Numbered from the stretch's first letter, positions 44,484 through 57,074 are shown. The stretch is DNA of 64,000 nt from Ligustrum vulgare (GCA_963555705.1 OY743168.1:97256925-97320924), one strand, 5' to 3'. Translations and numbers: made by a program. The notes: generated by a model not told the origin, from the sequence alone.

Positions 44484-47091
44484 GGTGGCATTCTGTTTGT
44501 ATCTCATTTTCTATTTTTATTTTCAAAAACATTTTCTATTTTCTATTTTCTTTTGCTATTTTCAAATTTGCTAAAAACGCGTTTGATTTGTCATTTCTGA
44601 AAACTATTTCTGAAAATGAAAAATTGGAAAACATGTTCTGTTTGAAATTTTTCAGAACAATACCTTGACTATTTATAATTAATTTGTTTTTTGATTAAAT
44701 TGTAAAAATTCTTGTATTTTGAAATTTTAATCTATATTATAAGAAATTAGCTTATTTTAAGTGTTGTTGTCATAATTAATGTTTAAATCTCAATTACTTC
44801 CTCAATCCATGTAAACAAAATAATCAAACATAGAGTTTGACTCAATAAAACAAATTTCAAAGTCACAATAAATTTACATCTACAATTTTTGAATCTCAAC
44901 ATATTAGATGGCCAAGTTGAAGTACAAATTTGGTCATTAACAATTTCATATCACACTCATATTGAGGATAAATTTGGCTATTAACAATCTCAACGAGTGT
45001 ATTGGTAACCAGAGTCCGGATACTTGACTGACTTTTACACAGTAACTTTCCTATATTCATCGAATTACCAAGTAAGAACATTGAACCTGGGTAGTAGCAA
45101 ATATATCACTTTAAATTATAGTCCAAAGATGCATAAAAAAATACTTCATACAATAAATAAGACCAGCCAATTAGGATCTTTATTGTATTTCACCACCTAA
45201 TCAAGCACATGTTCAACTAATAAAATCCGATAATACCTTCTGATTTCGTTGATGAAGAAGTTGAATAAAAATCAAGAATAATATACTTTTGATATTTTAG
45301 TTGCAAAACATCAGCTACCACAAGAAAAAGAGGTCAGGAATAAAAATTAGAAATTAGGAATAATATAATCCGATTTCTAATTGCCTCGAATCTGTTACTT
45401 TCATTTCCAATGAATAATATACTCAGTACACTTTTCATTCCAATTCTACTTTTACTTCAAAAATCCATACAACAAAAAATCATCTTCTAATCTAATTATT
45501 CTTTATCAAGCTTTCATAATTGTTCAGCGCTTCATCAGGATTCAGCAACATTAATTCAATCTTCAACAGCAAGTTCCACAGCAACCAAGTACCTATCATG
45601 GGTCCTCCGCCACCCTCCTTATTGGAATCAAACGAAACTTGTCCTCCCAATTGCCTGAATTCTTCATCCATGTTGAAATTGATGCAATGTTCGACTTCTG
45701 AATTAAAGATCTAAGTTCACTTTGCACGTGGGAAACTCGAACCTCTGATGTGGAGATTTTTTGCTGGCTCTCCTTGGCAGGGTCCATAGGGTTCTCAATT
45801 TACAATACTTCACTCCCCAAGATTTGCAAATTAGGTCAAGAGTTAACTTACCCAAGAATTTTGAAGCAAAGTAGCCAATCAGGCAGAAGCCCCAATCATC
45901 AAGATCATTACTTTCCTCCTTCTCTATGCAAATTTCTCCATCAAGGTAATCCACAACTTGAAGAGTTAAGCCACTTTCATGTTTCCTATTATCTTTAACT
46001 GGCCATGTGGCCTTAGGAGTATTCTCAGCAATCGTGTCTTCCACTTCCACAACGTCAGTGTCAATATCCCGTGTTTCCCCAATAGAGTCAGCAGAGGCTG
46101 TATCCCTGTATCCCAAGGTCCTTGAAATACTTGGGGACTTGGTATCATCAGAGCACAATTCATCCCAAAAGGCTTTAGAAGACGTGTCAACCTTAGAAGG
46201 ACCCTTACCCTTAGCACAATTCACTATCCCAACACCTGCAGGAATCGGTTCTACGTCCCCAACCAAGTCAAGTTTCCTAAAAGTTTGTTTTTTATGCTTC
46301 TTATACCCCATTTGATAGGCCGAAGGATACAACAGCAGAAAAAAAATCCAAAAAGAATAGCTCAAAATCATTCAAAAATCAAACTGAGTGAGGAGACTTG
46401 AAGTTACCTACGAAGAACAGCCCAGCTAGTAGCATGCCTGGAAAACAGTGCAAAAACCCAGTTGATTTCAAAATCTGATGAACATCGACTCCTTCCTCTC
46501 CAACTCGATTAATCCCCAAAAAATGGAAATAACTCGAAAGAAAGTTGAATCTATGTAAAGTGAACAAAGTCTAGTACATTATTCCAAGAAATTTCGAGAG
46601 ATTACCACCAAGAAGAAGATGAAATTCTCGAATGCAAAGTGTACTGAGTCTCCATATCGTGATTTGAAACAACTCAGGTGAAATAATAATTGTACCCAGT
46701 TGATTAAAGGAATATTTTATGGTGGGATTTGTTTGGTATATTATCTGAAAACATTACACCGCCGTCGACGACTAATTCTGTGGAGGGCACCGCCATGGAC
46801 AATGGATGCGAGGGTTTGGAGCGTGGTGAAAAGGGAAAAGGAAAGACGATAGATGCAAGGAAGGGAGCGATTGCCTCCCGCGCGTTTTGGGCGAGATTGG
46901 CGCTTTGGATATTACTGTAGCTTTTTAACTCAAAACTCGCAAAACGTCATTTCTGACATTTTGTGTTTCCTTCACAATTTATTTTTTCGTTTTCCAAAAT
47001 TCATTTTCAAAAATGATAAAGAAAACGTATTTTAACTATTTTGAGAAATAAAAACAGAAAACGATATGAAAATAGTAAAGAGAACGTGACC
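44484..47091. mobile_element. Harbinger-like element carrying an ORF, 2608 bp
   Basis: Left end GGTGGCATTCTGTTTG and right end (reverse complement GGTCACGTTCTCTTTA) are imperfect inverted repeats flanked by TAA (44481-44483 and 47092-47094). Subterminal TTTTC-rich blocks resemble those of 49333-50230. No transposase was recognised. The minus strand carries a DUF4283-like ORF, so it is probably non-autonomous with captured DNA. Confidence 0.6.
45703..46371 (-). CDS. DUF4283-like ORF inside the transposon
   Basis: A 222-codon frame on the minus strand. The likely functional start is the internal MGYKKHKKQ at codon 21, because codons 1-20 are hydrophobic and look like read-through of non-coding sequence. 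A charged, low-complexity N-terminal half (KLDLVGDVEPIP, DTDVVEVEDTIAENTPKATW) leads to DDWGFCLIGYFASKFLGK and a following ICKSWGVKY, which resembles the start of plant DUF4283, a domain of LINE-related and zinc-knuckle proteins. The rest of DUF4283 and the zinc knuckle are missing; the last part (RRASKKSPHQ...) is unrelated. Truncated; function unknown. Confidence 0.5.
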   Translation of the reverse strand: MILSYSFWIFFLLLYPSAYQMGYKKHKKQTFRKLDLVGDVEPIPAGVGIVNCAKGKGPSKVDTSSKAFWDELCSDDTKSPSISRTLGYRDTASADSIGETRDIDTDVVEVEDTIAENTPKATWPVKDNRKHESGLTLQVVDYLDGEICIEKEESNDLDDWGFCLIGYFASKFLGKLTLDLICKSWGVKYCKLRTLWTLPRRASKKSPHQRFEFPTCKVNLDL

Positions 47092-47315
47092 TAAAGTTTA
47101 TTATTATTATTATTAATTAATTAATAGTAGATCAGTACTACTAGATCTACCTAATTCAGGAACTGGAATGAATTGCTCAAGTTGACTTATAATTTGCCCC
47201 TAAAATCCGCACCTCCCATTTCAGTCAAGAGGTAGATAAGTAGACACGTCCTATTGCACTGATCGGGGGCGTTCGTAACCATAATGTAATCTCTTTCTCT
47301 CTCAAGAAAAGGAGA

Positions 47316-50300
47316 ATGGCTTCAGCATCAAACAGTAGAAATCACATCTTCAAGAAGGAGAGATTACAGAATCTGTTTAATGCCGCTTCAGTATTGTTCT
47401 GCACTGTATTTTTAACCATTCTTATCAGTTTCTACCTCCTTTACTATCCAAGAAGTACCATCAACTACACAACAAATATAATCCAAGAATACAATCAAAC
47501 CACCATCTTCACACAGCCTTATAAAAAGGGTAAGTGAAGCTGATAATCCATTGACTTCCTTTTGATTGATGGGTTTGTTGCTTTGAAGAGTTAAATTATA
47601 TCTGTTTTTTGCAGATAGCAGAAGCTGTAACTTGTTTAAGGGTCAGTGGATTTTAGACGATAGAGGTTCTTTGTATACGAATTTCAGCTGTAAAACAATT
47701 CCTTACAAAACAAACTGTTTCCTTCATGGAAGGGAGGATACAGATTTTTTGCACTGGAGATGGAAACCAGAGCAATGTGAACTTCCTCGTTTCAGCCCGG
47801 AAAATTTTCTTAGTACCGTTCGAGGGAAGACGATGGCTTTCATCGGCGATTCAATAGCCCGGAATCAGATGGAATCCCTTTTGTGTCTCCTGTCTACGGT
47901 TAGTATCTGAAAACTCATCTTCTTTAACATGAATGAATGTAAAATCAAGATGGATGAAGGTATGGCATTGTTAAGAACTTAAGGTCATGGATACTGCCAA
48001 ACCCGAAAAGGCACGATTAATGGGGGTCGGGCCGGGTCCTTGGAATGTCGGCATGAAGTTTTGGCACCATGGCCCACAAGGGCAAAAAAAAAAAGAAGAA
48101 ATAAATTTTGAAAGAGAAAATGAAAGGGTGTGTTTGATTAAAAAAATGTGAAGCCCTAACCTTGGAGCTCTCATCTCCTGTACCTTGATGAAGAATGTAA
48201 ATCGTGAGATATATTTAAACTGATCAGAGATTGAGAGTTTGATAGCTATTTGAATGCCATGAAAAACTCACTTCAAAATTTTCATGTTTCAATTAAATAC
48301 ATTTTTATTTCTTGTGAAATTGGAATCCACTCATTATTTGACTACATTTTTCTTGAATTAAAAGAATTGAAATTACTTAGGCCATCTCCAATCCACATAC
48401 ACTAAATTTTACACCAAACTTTCACTTTTACACTAAATTTGAATTACAGTTACACTATTCCAGCTTCTCTACTCCAACCCAACAACACTAAATCTTACAC
48501 CAAATGTACACTATTTATTAATTTCCTTATTTTCTATTTTAAAAAAAAAAAAACAATTTCATTACATTAAATTATTTCGATAAATAAATGAAATTTGGAC
48601 AAAAAACAACTAAACCAAAATTGTGGGGAACAAAAAAAAAAGAAAAAAAAAAAAAAATATATGTTTGCCGGAAGGTCCGGCATTGCTACAGTGCAGCGCC
48701 ATCTATGGCGCTGCACTGTAGCAGGGCACCATTTTGCCGAGCAAAATGGTGCCCGGCTGGAGCAATCCCCAGCGCCAAAATGGCGTTTTCACGCCATTTT
48801 GGCGCTGGGCTGCAGATGCCCTTAGGGGAGTATGGAAAATGGAATTCCATCTTATTTTTCACCATCTAATCAAATACACTCTTAAGAAGCACGATTTGGT
48901 AAAACTTTTTTGTTTATTAATAAAGAATGTAAAGCTATATTTGATAGTTAATAAATTAATTGGAAATTGGAGAAATTTGCCAACATTTTCCAAAAATTTG
49001 CCAACTTTTCCATGTTTGATAGGAAAAGTTTCTAGGGAATTGATTTTCTTAGTTGGCCGTGACCACGTTTTCTTCCTTTCAGGTGGGAGAAGATTTTTGG
49101 TGGAAAATCTGTTTCAATTATTTTAATTTTTTTTTTAAATTGACATTATTGTTTTATTTAAAGTACAAATATGTGCAAATAAATTTTTTTATTTATTAAA
49201 ATAGCTTAATTTACCAAATTTTTCATGAAAAATAATGTCGATCAAACAATATAACTTGAGAAATTTCAACATTTTTTATCTAGAAAATTAATTCAATCAA
49301 ACACCTTGAAATTCTAATTCCCAAGAAAATAAGGACTAGTTCTCTTTGCTGTTTTCAGTTTTCGATTTTCGGAAATATTGAAAACGCGTTCACTTTGCCC
49401 ATTTTCAGAAATGCGTTTTCCAAAAAAAAAAAAAAAAAAAACAAAGGAAACTCAAAACGAGTTTATTGCACTTTGAATATTTTGTTTTAAAAAGTCCAAA
49501 ACGCCAAAACGCACGTTTTGATTTTTTTTTAAAATGTGAGACACTACCTCCACTTGAAGTTCTTATGTTATTTTGCCATTATATATAGATTCATGTTAAG
49601 ATTATTTATTTATTTATTTTTGTAAATGTGAGACACTTCACTTGAAATTCTTATGTTATTTTGTCATTATATATAGATCCATGATAAAATTATTTATTTA
49701 ATTATTTATTCTTTTTGGTAAATGTGAGACACTTCCTTCACTTGAAGTTCTTATATTATTTTGCCATTATATATAGATCCATGTTAATATTTTTTTTTTT
49801 TTGTGTAAATTTCTTTATTTTTATTTTTATATTTTTTTTTGTAAATGTGAAACGCTTCCTTCACTTGAAATTCTTATGTTATTTTGCCATTATATATAGA
49901 TCTATGTTAAAATTTTGTTAGCATGAGTTAGATTTTTGTTTAGCTAAAACAATAATAATGATGAATTATTGATATAGAGAACTAACTGATTTATTGACAT
50001 TAAAATCAATGTAATTCAACAAATCAAACATTTTTTACATATAAAATATCACAAAATAAATATATCAGAAAATTACAAAGTAAACGCATTTTTCAGTTTT
50101 CTATTTTTGAAAACAGTTTTCTAAAATCACAAAGAGAACATGTTTTCAGCAATCCCAAAACAAACAATCAAAATTCAAAACAAAATTCAAAACTTAAAAT
50201 TCAAAATCGAAATACAAAGAGAACGGCCCCTAAGTTTCTTGGAATTCATTTTCTTTCTACCCAAATTCTACCATCGCGATCAACCGGACCCTAACGTTTT

Positions 50301-52064
50301 CCTGTAAAATATGGGGTTAAAAATTAGTTGAAAAATGTGCGGTTAAAAATTGATTTGAGAAATGTATTTGTATATAGATAATTTTAACAAAAAGAGGCTA
50401 AGACAACACATTTGTGCTTTTTTTTTTTTTTGGGAGAAAATGGATGTCAAAGACCTTCTAGGAATATCTATTGTCTGATTGTAGGAATATTGGACGAACA
50501 TAAGATTTTAACTTATATTTCTTAATATTGAAATACTAGAAAATATTTTCAATTTTCACAACACAAATCACCAATTAGAATGGCATCTTCTCTCCCATCA
50601 TAAAAGTGTATATATAAAGAAATACTTTCAAAAAAAAAAAAAAAGTGTTTCAAGAAATGTAAATTTGCCTGGCTGGTTAGCACATGGTTTAGAATTAGCA
50701 ACAACAATAAATTAACCCATAATGTTAATCCGTACAATAATATTTAAACCGAGAACCTACTGTAATATGTTAATGAAATTGAATGAAAAAACAATAAAGC
50801 AAGAGCTAATAATAATTATCAAAAGAAGGACTATCATGACATAGCCCACCATTCAACAAAGCATAATTAACAACACTAACTCATCAAAGATTATTCTAAA
50901 TAGGAGAAATTGTGCGTTTTCCTTGTCCCAATGTCTTCATCAATCTTTGGAGTTATTCTCTTGCTTCAAATGGTGTAGGATCTATTTATTTACAACTTTT
51001 ATGTTGCTCGACTTCAGACAGTTTATGTTGTCCGACAGTTTATGTTGTCCGACGTCTAATGTGTGGTTGTCACATGGCATATAGCAACCACACATTTGGC
51101 CTTATCGGGCAACATAATTTGTCCGACTGTCAGGCAGCATAAAATATTTGTTATTTTGAAATCTTACATTCCTCATGAAAAGCGTATTTTATAAGCACTT
51201 CATTTCCCTTACAAGTTGATTGTATAGTATAGGAATATTGATGAAACAGACAATATGAATTTGACAGGTTAATGTTTTACATACTTGTAATGGTGTACAA
51301 TCTTGCAGGTAGAAACTCCAAAAGAAGTTTATAAGGATGCTGAAAATCTATTCACGACATGGGAATTTTCGAAGCATAACTTCACTCTCATGGCCTTTTG
51401 GTCTCAGTTCCTAGTTACCGCAACTGAGAGATTAGTCAACGGTTCGGCCACCGGAGGTTTCGATTTGCAACTTGACAAGGTTAATCAAAATTGGTCCAAA
51501 AAACTACCTCTCATGGATTATGTAATTTTCTCGGACGCCCATTGGTTCTTCAGACAGAACTACTTGTACGAGGGAAGCGATCTTATAGGCTGCGTCTACT
51601 GCCAGACGCCAAACGTGACAGATCTCGGGCCAAGTTTTGCCATTAAAAGAGCATTCCAAGCTGCATTCAAGGAAATCAATGAGTGCAAGAACTGTAAAAA
51701 AATACTTACATTTTTGAGGACATTTTCACCTTCTCATTTCGAGAATGGCGCGTGGAACATGGGAGGCGGTTGCAATAGAACTCGACCGATAGGGAAAGAA
51801 GAAGTTGTCGGGCGGGATTCGGATTGGGAATTCAAGAAAATTCAAGTGGAACAAATTGAAATGGCAAGAAAAATAGGAGAGTATAGAGGCAATATGTTCG
51901 AAATTCTTGATATTACGGAAATTATGGTGATCAGACCTGATGGGCACCCTGGAGTATACTGGGGGAACCAATGGATGAAGGGTTATAGTGACTGCATCCA
52001 TTGGTGCCTGCCTGGCCCCATTGATACATGGAATGAAATTTTGTTGGAGATGATCAAGAGATAA
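47316..52064 (+). CDS. Trichome-birefringence-like (TBL/DUF231) polysaccharide O-acetyltransferase, 417 aa
   Basis: A Golgi type II membrane enzyme that acetylates wall polysaccharides. Exons are 47316-47529, 47615-47898 and 51309-52064; donors GTAAGT and GTTAGT, acceptors TTTGCAG and CTTGCAG, joined in frame. Hydrophobic residues 23-44 form the membrane anchor. The TBL domain starts at C76 (CNLFKGQWILDD). The esterase serine motif is GDS at 149-151 (FIGDSIARNQ); the DxxH motif is D394-H397 (DCIHWCLPGP). The length suits the family. It may belong to the TBL19-22 group, but subgroup and substrate are inference. The very long second intron (3410 bp) is filled with MITEs and foldbacks. The start ATG follows a CT-rich leader; no upstream in-frame ATG was noticed. 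Expression could depend on splicing this intron correctly. Confidence 0.93.
48380..48821. mobile_element. Harbinger-like MITE with three serial hairpins, 442 bp
   Basis: Ends GGCCATCTCCAATCC and, in reverse complement, GGGCATCTGCAGCCC. TTA on both sides (48377-48379 and 48822-48824). Lies in TBL intron 2. Its right part contains three adjacent perfect hairpins: 48685-48722 (17-bp stem), 48724-48754 (14-bp stem) and 48768-48809 (18-bp stem). Confidence 0.8.
49333..50230. mobile_element. Harbinger-like MITE, 898 bp
   Basis: Ends GGACTAGTTCTCTTTG and, in reverse complement, GGGGCCGTTCTCTTTG, flanked by TAA (49330-49332 and 50231-50233). Lies in TBL intron 2 and contains a tandem array. Related to 44484-47091 by its ends. 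Confidence 0.75.
49533..49915. repeat. Tandem repeat, four copies of about 90-120 bp
   Basis: Each copy has AAATGTGAGACACTTC, CACTTGAAGTTCTTATG and GCCATTATATATAGATCCAT, followed by a variable T/A-rich spacer that accounts for the length differences. Confidence 0.88.
50300..50390 (-). repeat. Dispersed short repeat copy in TBL intron 2
   Basis: TGTAAAATATGGGGTTAAAA, then TTGAAAAATGTGCGGTTAAA, then TTTGAGAAATGTATTTG. Confidence 0.55.
50997..51146. mobile_element. Foldback element in TBL intron 2, about 150 bp
   Basis: Left arm TTTTATGTTGCTCGACTTCA... pairs imperfectly with right arm ...GACTGTCAGGCAGCATAAAA. A 12-bp perfect inner stem (AATGTGTGGTTG at 51058-51069, CAACCACACATT at 51085-51096) forms the core. 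It ends about 160 bp before the exon 3 acceptor. Confidence 0.75.
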
Positions 52065-55000
52065 AAAAAATTACCCTTCATTCAAATTGCAAATTTGTAT
52101 TTTCATATAAATTTCATGTTTGATTCTGATTAAAATTTGATATTAATTTCAAGTTAAAGGCAAACAATTAAATTTTAATTACATATCTTATGAGATCCAC
52201 AATTTTTAAGCTACACATCTCATCATTTTTTATTAAAATTTACTAAAAATTTAATTTTAATCTATACAAAATTGGGGCAAAAGCTCGTTTATCATATAGA
52301 TATAGAAGAATCAAAATATGCATCTTTTTTATGCTGGAAAAACCAATTTTTTCTCCACAATCCTTCATGAACCTCAAACGCGTGTTTGACTCAAAGTACT
52401 AGGTGTTGAAAATTTACTTAATCATGCATAGTGGAATATAAAATATTTTCATCTCAAACAAGGATCTTCTTTGTGTTTAGATAAAAATCGTAATAAAAAT
52501 AATACCTCTTGATTATTTTACAAACGGATCTGAGAATCTTGATTCTTTCAATCTACTTGCACACCACAGATGTCCAATTGTCCAGCCTCTTAAGGTGATC
52601 CACACGAGAGAACAAGAATGAGAAGCTAGGATTTCTCTCTTCTTATGTTGAGATGCTAGAGTTTCTCTCTTCTTGTGTTAGTAAGAGAATAATGAATGTG
52701 GAAATTACGAGTATCACCCATTCTAATATAATATTTCATAAAATACATTTTATCTTTTTTAATTTTATTAATACTGTAATTTTGTAGTAAAAAATGAAAC
52801 ACAAAATATTGAATTAATTAGATTGACAACCTAAATCACTCCAATAAACAAGCGGCAAAACTTCAGTTATTACCTTAGAAAACCATAAAATGCAGAGAAT
52901 CACTTACGAAACAAATCAAAATCAAGAAATCAGATTATTCACAAATTCACAAATCATCACATGATTAGTCACATTCAACACCCGTACAACGAAATCCATT
53001 GTTTGTATTTCGAGCAAAGATTTTTACCATTTAACCTTGTTGATAATGGGGTTTTTGTTCATGAATATGAAATTCATTTTGGTCTGGTGGATCAATATAA
53101 CTCGGGGGTTGTCAAGCACACAGATTTGGTAGACTACAAACAACTGCCCAGTTTTTCAGTTTGATGATGGATTCACCCAATCGCGCTACGACTATTCATC
53201 CTGGAACTAGTAGGCAATCTGTCGAAAATTCTCCGGTAATACGCATCACAAATCGACCATTACCAATATATTCAATCTTCATACAACAAAGAGATGGTAA
53301 GTCTCCTCAAGCAGCAACCACGAAACGTAAATTATCATTGGCTTTTAAAGATTGTTGAAAAATGTGGCCCAGCAATGCCAACAACAGGTAATTGATTTTC
53401 TAATTTTTCCTTAAATTCTTTGGCCTAAAGATGTAATGCAATATAATTTCTTTGTGTTGTTAAGTGCTTTTTCAAGAAAAAACTTGAATTAGAGCCAAAA
53501 TCACAATCCATATATTCAATAAACACAATTTATGTTGATTGTTTGATTGGATTGAAATATTTTTCACGGTGGAACTAGATAACATTAATGTAACATAATA
53601 TACTGTTAGATGTCCTCTTTCTAAATACAACATGAATATACTTTATCACTTTCTTATACTGTTATTTAAGTTCCTCAAAGGTATGTTACATTTTAGATCA
53701 CTTTCTTAGAACACGGCAATACTTTATCAAGAGATTATTCTTATATTTTTTTTTTACTGTACCAGGCCGAGATTGAGAGAGGTGAAACAGCAAATAAAAT
53801 TTCATGTTCCATGCATGAAAATGGTGTTTCTAAGAAAGTTTCCCGTGAATACATTTGGACTTTGATTGATGAGAGTTGGGAAGATGATGAATAAAGAATT
53901 GGTTTCGAATTCCCTTTTCAGCAATTATCAAGACAGCCATAAACCTTGCTCGAGTAGATCAATGTCACTACCAGTACATAAACGATTGTACTTCAATTGG
54001 TTATTTTTACGTGCATATTGGATTCATGTTTTGTACAAACTTCTGAGCCAAGTTCTTACAATTTTTTCGTGTTTCCTAATAGTTGGCTGATTCTCTTCTA
54101 TTCGAAAAATGCTAATATAGGTCCTGATCATCCACCATGCAATTCATGATGGTTTATACTTTCATTAAATCGGGAAATATTTAAAAATCACGCGATTCAA
54201 ATGGAATTCAAAGGGACACGAGTCCCAGAATCGGCTGGAAAATGAAGTAGACTAAAAACAACTCCCAACACAGTTCTTGCAATAAATAAATCTAAAAACT
54301 TCCAACAAGCTACACAGCTACATATATATGTACTCATATGAGAGAAGCCAAAGTTTAGGATTGCAATGAAGGTCAGCACAGACGTCGCATGAAATTCAAC
54401 ATTCATTCACAATAAAATGACTTAATACCATGCAGCATCCGTTCATGATATTTTATTAGGTTTTTTACATTGTGTTCAAGAGATTTCCCTTTAAAATAAA
54501 ACAGGTGATTATATATATAAGATTCATATAGACTCCTATTGTGTTCTTCTCCCAGCACATTTCATTGAGTGCGTACACTCTAACCTTGTTCATCTTCTCA
54601 ACTTTGGCACCCAACCAGATTGCAGAATTATCAATGTTTACCATGTCATCTGTACCACAGAAATTGTGATTTGTCATGTTTTCAGCCTTCTAACGCAATA
54701 CATATGATGTGCTCTGTGGATCCTTCCCCTTCATATCCATGTAGATTATAAGCAAGCCATACAGGTGTCATGTTTTCGCCTACATCATACTCTATCTCAA
54801 GAACAAAAATCCTCATATATATCCCCATTTCAGCGACGATCAATCCTACGAGATCTACATATTTGCAGCTAGTGGAAAGTAGGATTCCAAATGTGTTCAC
54901 ATTGCTGGTTATGGGAACATCAACAAAATCAATGACTACAAGCAATGCATCACAGATGGAGTTTATGTCAATTATTGGCTAAAATTTAAATTAAATTCAC

Positions 55001-55803
55001 AACATTTCACGATTCGAATGAGAGATGATAAAAGAACATATTCTTACTACCTGCAATAAGAATGATGTAATCTAAAGTAATGGCCACTTTATTATGTAAA
55101 AGATGTTTCAATTGGCGGATAATATCTCCATTCCATTATCAATAAACTTAGTTACTGTGTTGAGGAATTTCACAACCCCATTGAGGAATTTATGTCAATC
55201 ATTGTCTAAAATATTAATTAACTTCACTACATTTCACTATTTATAATTAAAAGAAAAACAAAAGGCACTTGAAAGATGATAAAACCACATATTCTTAATG
55301 CTTGAAATAAGAATTATGTAATCCAAACTAGTGGCCATTTTTTATGCCGAAGAAATATCAATTTGGGAAAGTATCTCCGCACCATTATCAATAAACCCAA
55401 CTACTGTGTTGAGAAATTACACAACCCCATACGGAAATTACATCCTCGGTACCGACAAAAATGCACTCTACCTTGTGCGGCAGCTTTGCTATCCAAACGA
55501 ACTACATGAATGTAGGGAAAAAGATTTTATCTCTTGAATTTTTGGTGCAACTATAATTATGAGGACGATACTGGATACAACAGAGATGACTTTAAGAGTA
55601 TAAATACAATAGGTATTGTGGAATCTGCCAAAAGTATCCCACCACCATCAATGAATCCATGTTGATTGCACTCTCTTTGCTTCAGTTACGGTGTGTGAAT
55701 GGAAGGTTTAAAGGTCAGTAATATTGGTATAAATATTGGAGCAATATAGTATTTATTCAATATAATTAAGATGTTAGTATATTACGAAATATTTTGGCTA
55801 ATG
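52065..55803. other. Intergenic region downstream of TBL
   Basis: Begins with the TBL 3' UTR. Scattered short frames (52961-53358 +, 54465-54945 -, 55331-55620 +) have coding-like stretches, such as NPCL-free segments around DDTGYNRDDFKS near 55590, but no family is recognised. A local duplication is listed separately. Confidence 0.4.
54965..55420. repeat. Diverged tandem duplication, period about 235 bp
   Basis: The block with ACATTTCAC, GATGATAAAA.AACATATTCTTA, AATAAGAAT.ATGTAATC and CATTATCAATAAAC.TA..TACTGTGTTGA occurs at about 54965-55180 and again at about 55200-55420. Confidence 0.75.
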
Positions 55804-57074
55804 TAGGTATGCATGAATTTTTCTCATAATGAATTATGGTTAACTTTTCCAAATCCTAATTGTTCATTAATATAAGTCAGAATGGATTTAACACATAACT
55901 TAAATATCGACCCAGTCCATGTAGTTTAATTAATCCAATTAATTAAACATGGGACATTAGTTAATCAATCCAATTAATTAACTCAAGCCTATTAATAAAC
56001 AATATAAATAATTAATTCCACAAATGTCGAACACTTGTTAATTAATTAATTCCAATCACATTCTTTTAGTTATTCCCTTGTGTGTGACCCCCTTGTGTTT
56101 GATCCTTTAGGTTCCCAATCACGATGTCGAACTACGTGAATTATTATTTTGATCTAATTAAAATAAGATTAATTAAAACTCTCTTTTAAATTAATCATTA
56201 ATTCTCCTAAATTAATTAATCCACATTAGTTGTCCCAGATTGACATTTAGCAATGTGTCAGGGTAATACATGTGATGGGAAATGTCATGCCGTGTGACAA
56301 AACCAAACTAGTTCGTTTATCATGAAACTTTAATCCCTTCGTCAATATGATCCGATCAATTAAGAGACATGGAAATGTGTCAATCTCGTTTATTTATCAT
56401 ATATTTTACTTCACTCTTAAGTCAATAAACATCGAAACTATTTTCGACTTTATTAATTTATCTTGGCCAAGGATTTCGATATCGACTTAACCAAATAAAA
56501 CACAGATCATAATCTCTTACTATCTAAGAGTGACGAGTCCAAAATTGATCATTCACAACCTTCATGTGATTCTTGACATACCCGAACGATATCGTATTAG
56601 CGACTCCTTTCAGAGCAACATCCGACATCCTTTTAGAGATTAACCATTGACACTCAGATAGTTATCCATGTGAAATCTCTGTTGTGGGCCTGCAATGTTT
56701 TGTTATTTTAACAAAACATCCACTTGTTCATTTAGATGTCTCTACATATTAACTTGTGAGATCAGCTACTCACTTTTAAAGTGGGCGATGACGCACGTGT
56801 TGGTCTATCTGTAATAAAGATATCCGTATCTCGATATTACTTTACGATCAAGGATATTTAAAATTCAATTGTAACTTATATCTCACAATCACAACTCTTT
56901 GTGGTTATCAAGATTTGAATCTACGGACTATGTTGATTTAATTTGTTACAATAATAATATTATTATATATCAATTAAATAACAAATCTGCCATATAATGA
57001 AAATGCATTAAATATATTAATAAGTGTTTAGTCAATCAATGTCAAACAATTGGACCTAGGGCACAACACTTACA
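55804..57074 (-). mobile_element. Probable 3' LTR of the copia element
   Basis: On the minus strand the polypurine tract AAGTGGGAG (57077-57085) is followed after TT by TGTAAGTGTTGTGCCC, a typical copia LTR start. The far end is tentatively at TGTAGGTATGC (55804, giving a CA end). No second LTR copy was found in the window for comparison, so the far boundary is weak. The sequence is non-coding. Confidence 0.55.

Noticed and set aside
52961..53358. Two consecutive short plus-strand frames possibly forming a small gene
   Set aside because: No recognised domain, no convincing splice sites joining them, and no support beyond openness.
54465..54945. Minus-strand frames of 70 and 87 codons, partly coding-like
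   Set aside because: No family recognised and adjacent to a decayed tandem duplication; kept only as a note on the intergenic region.
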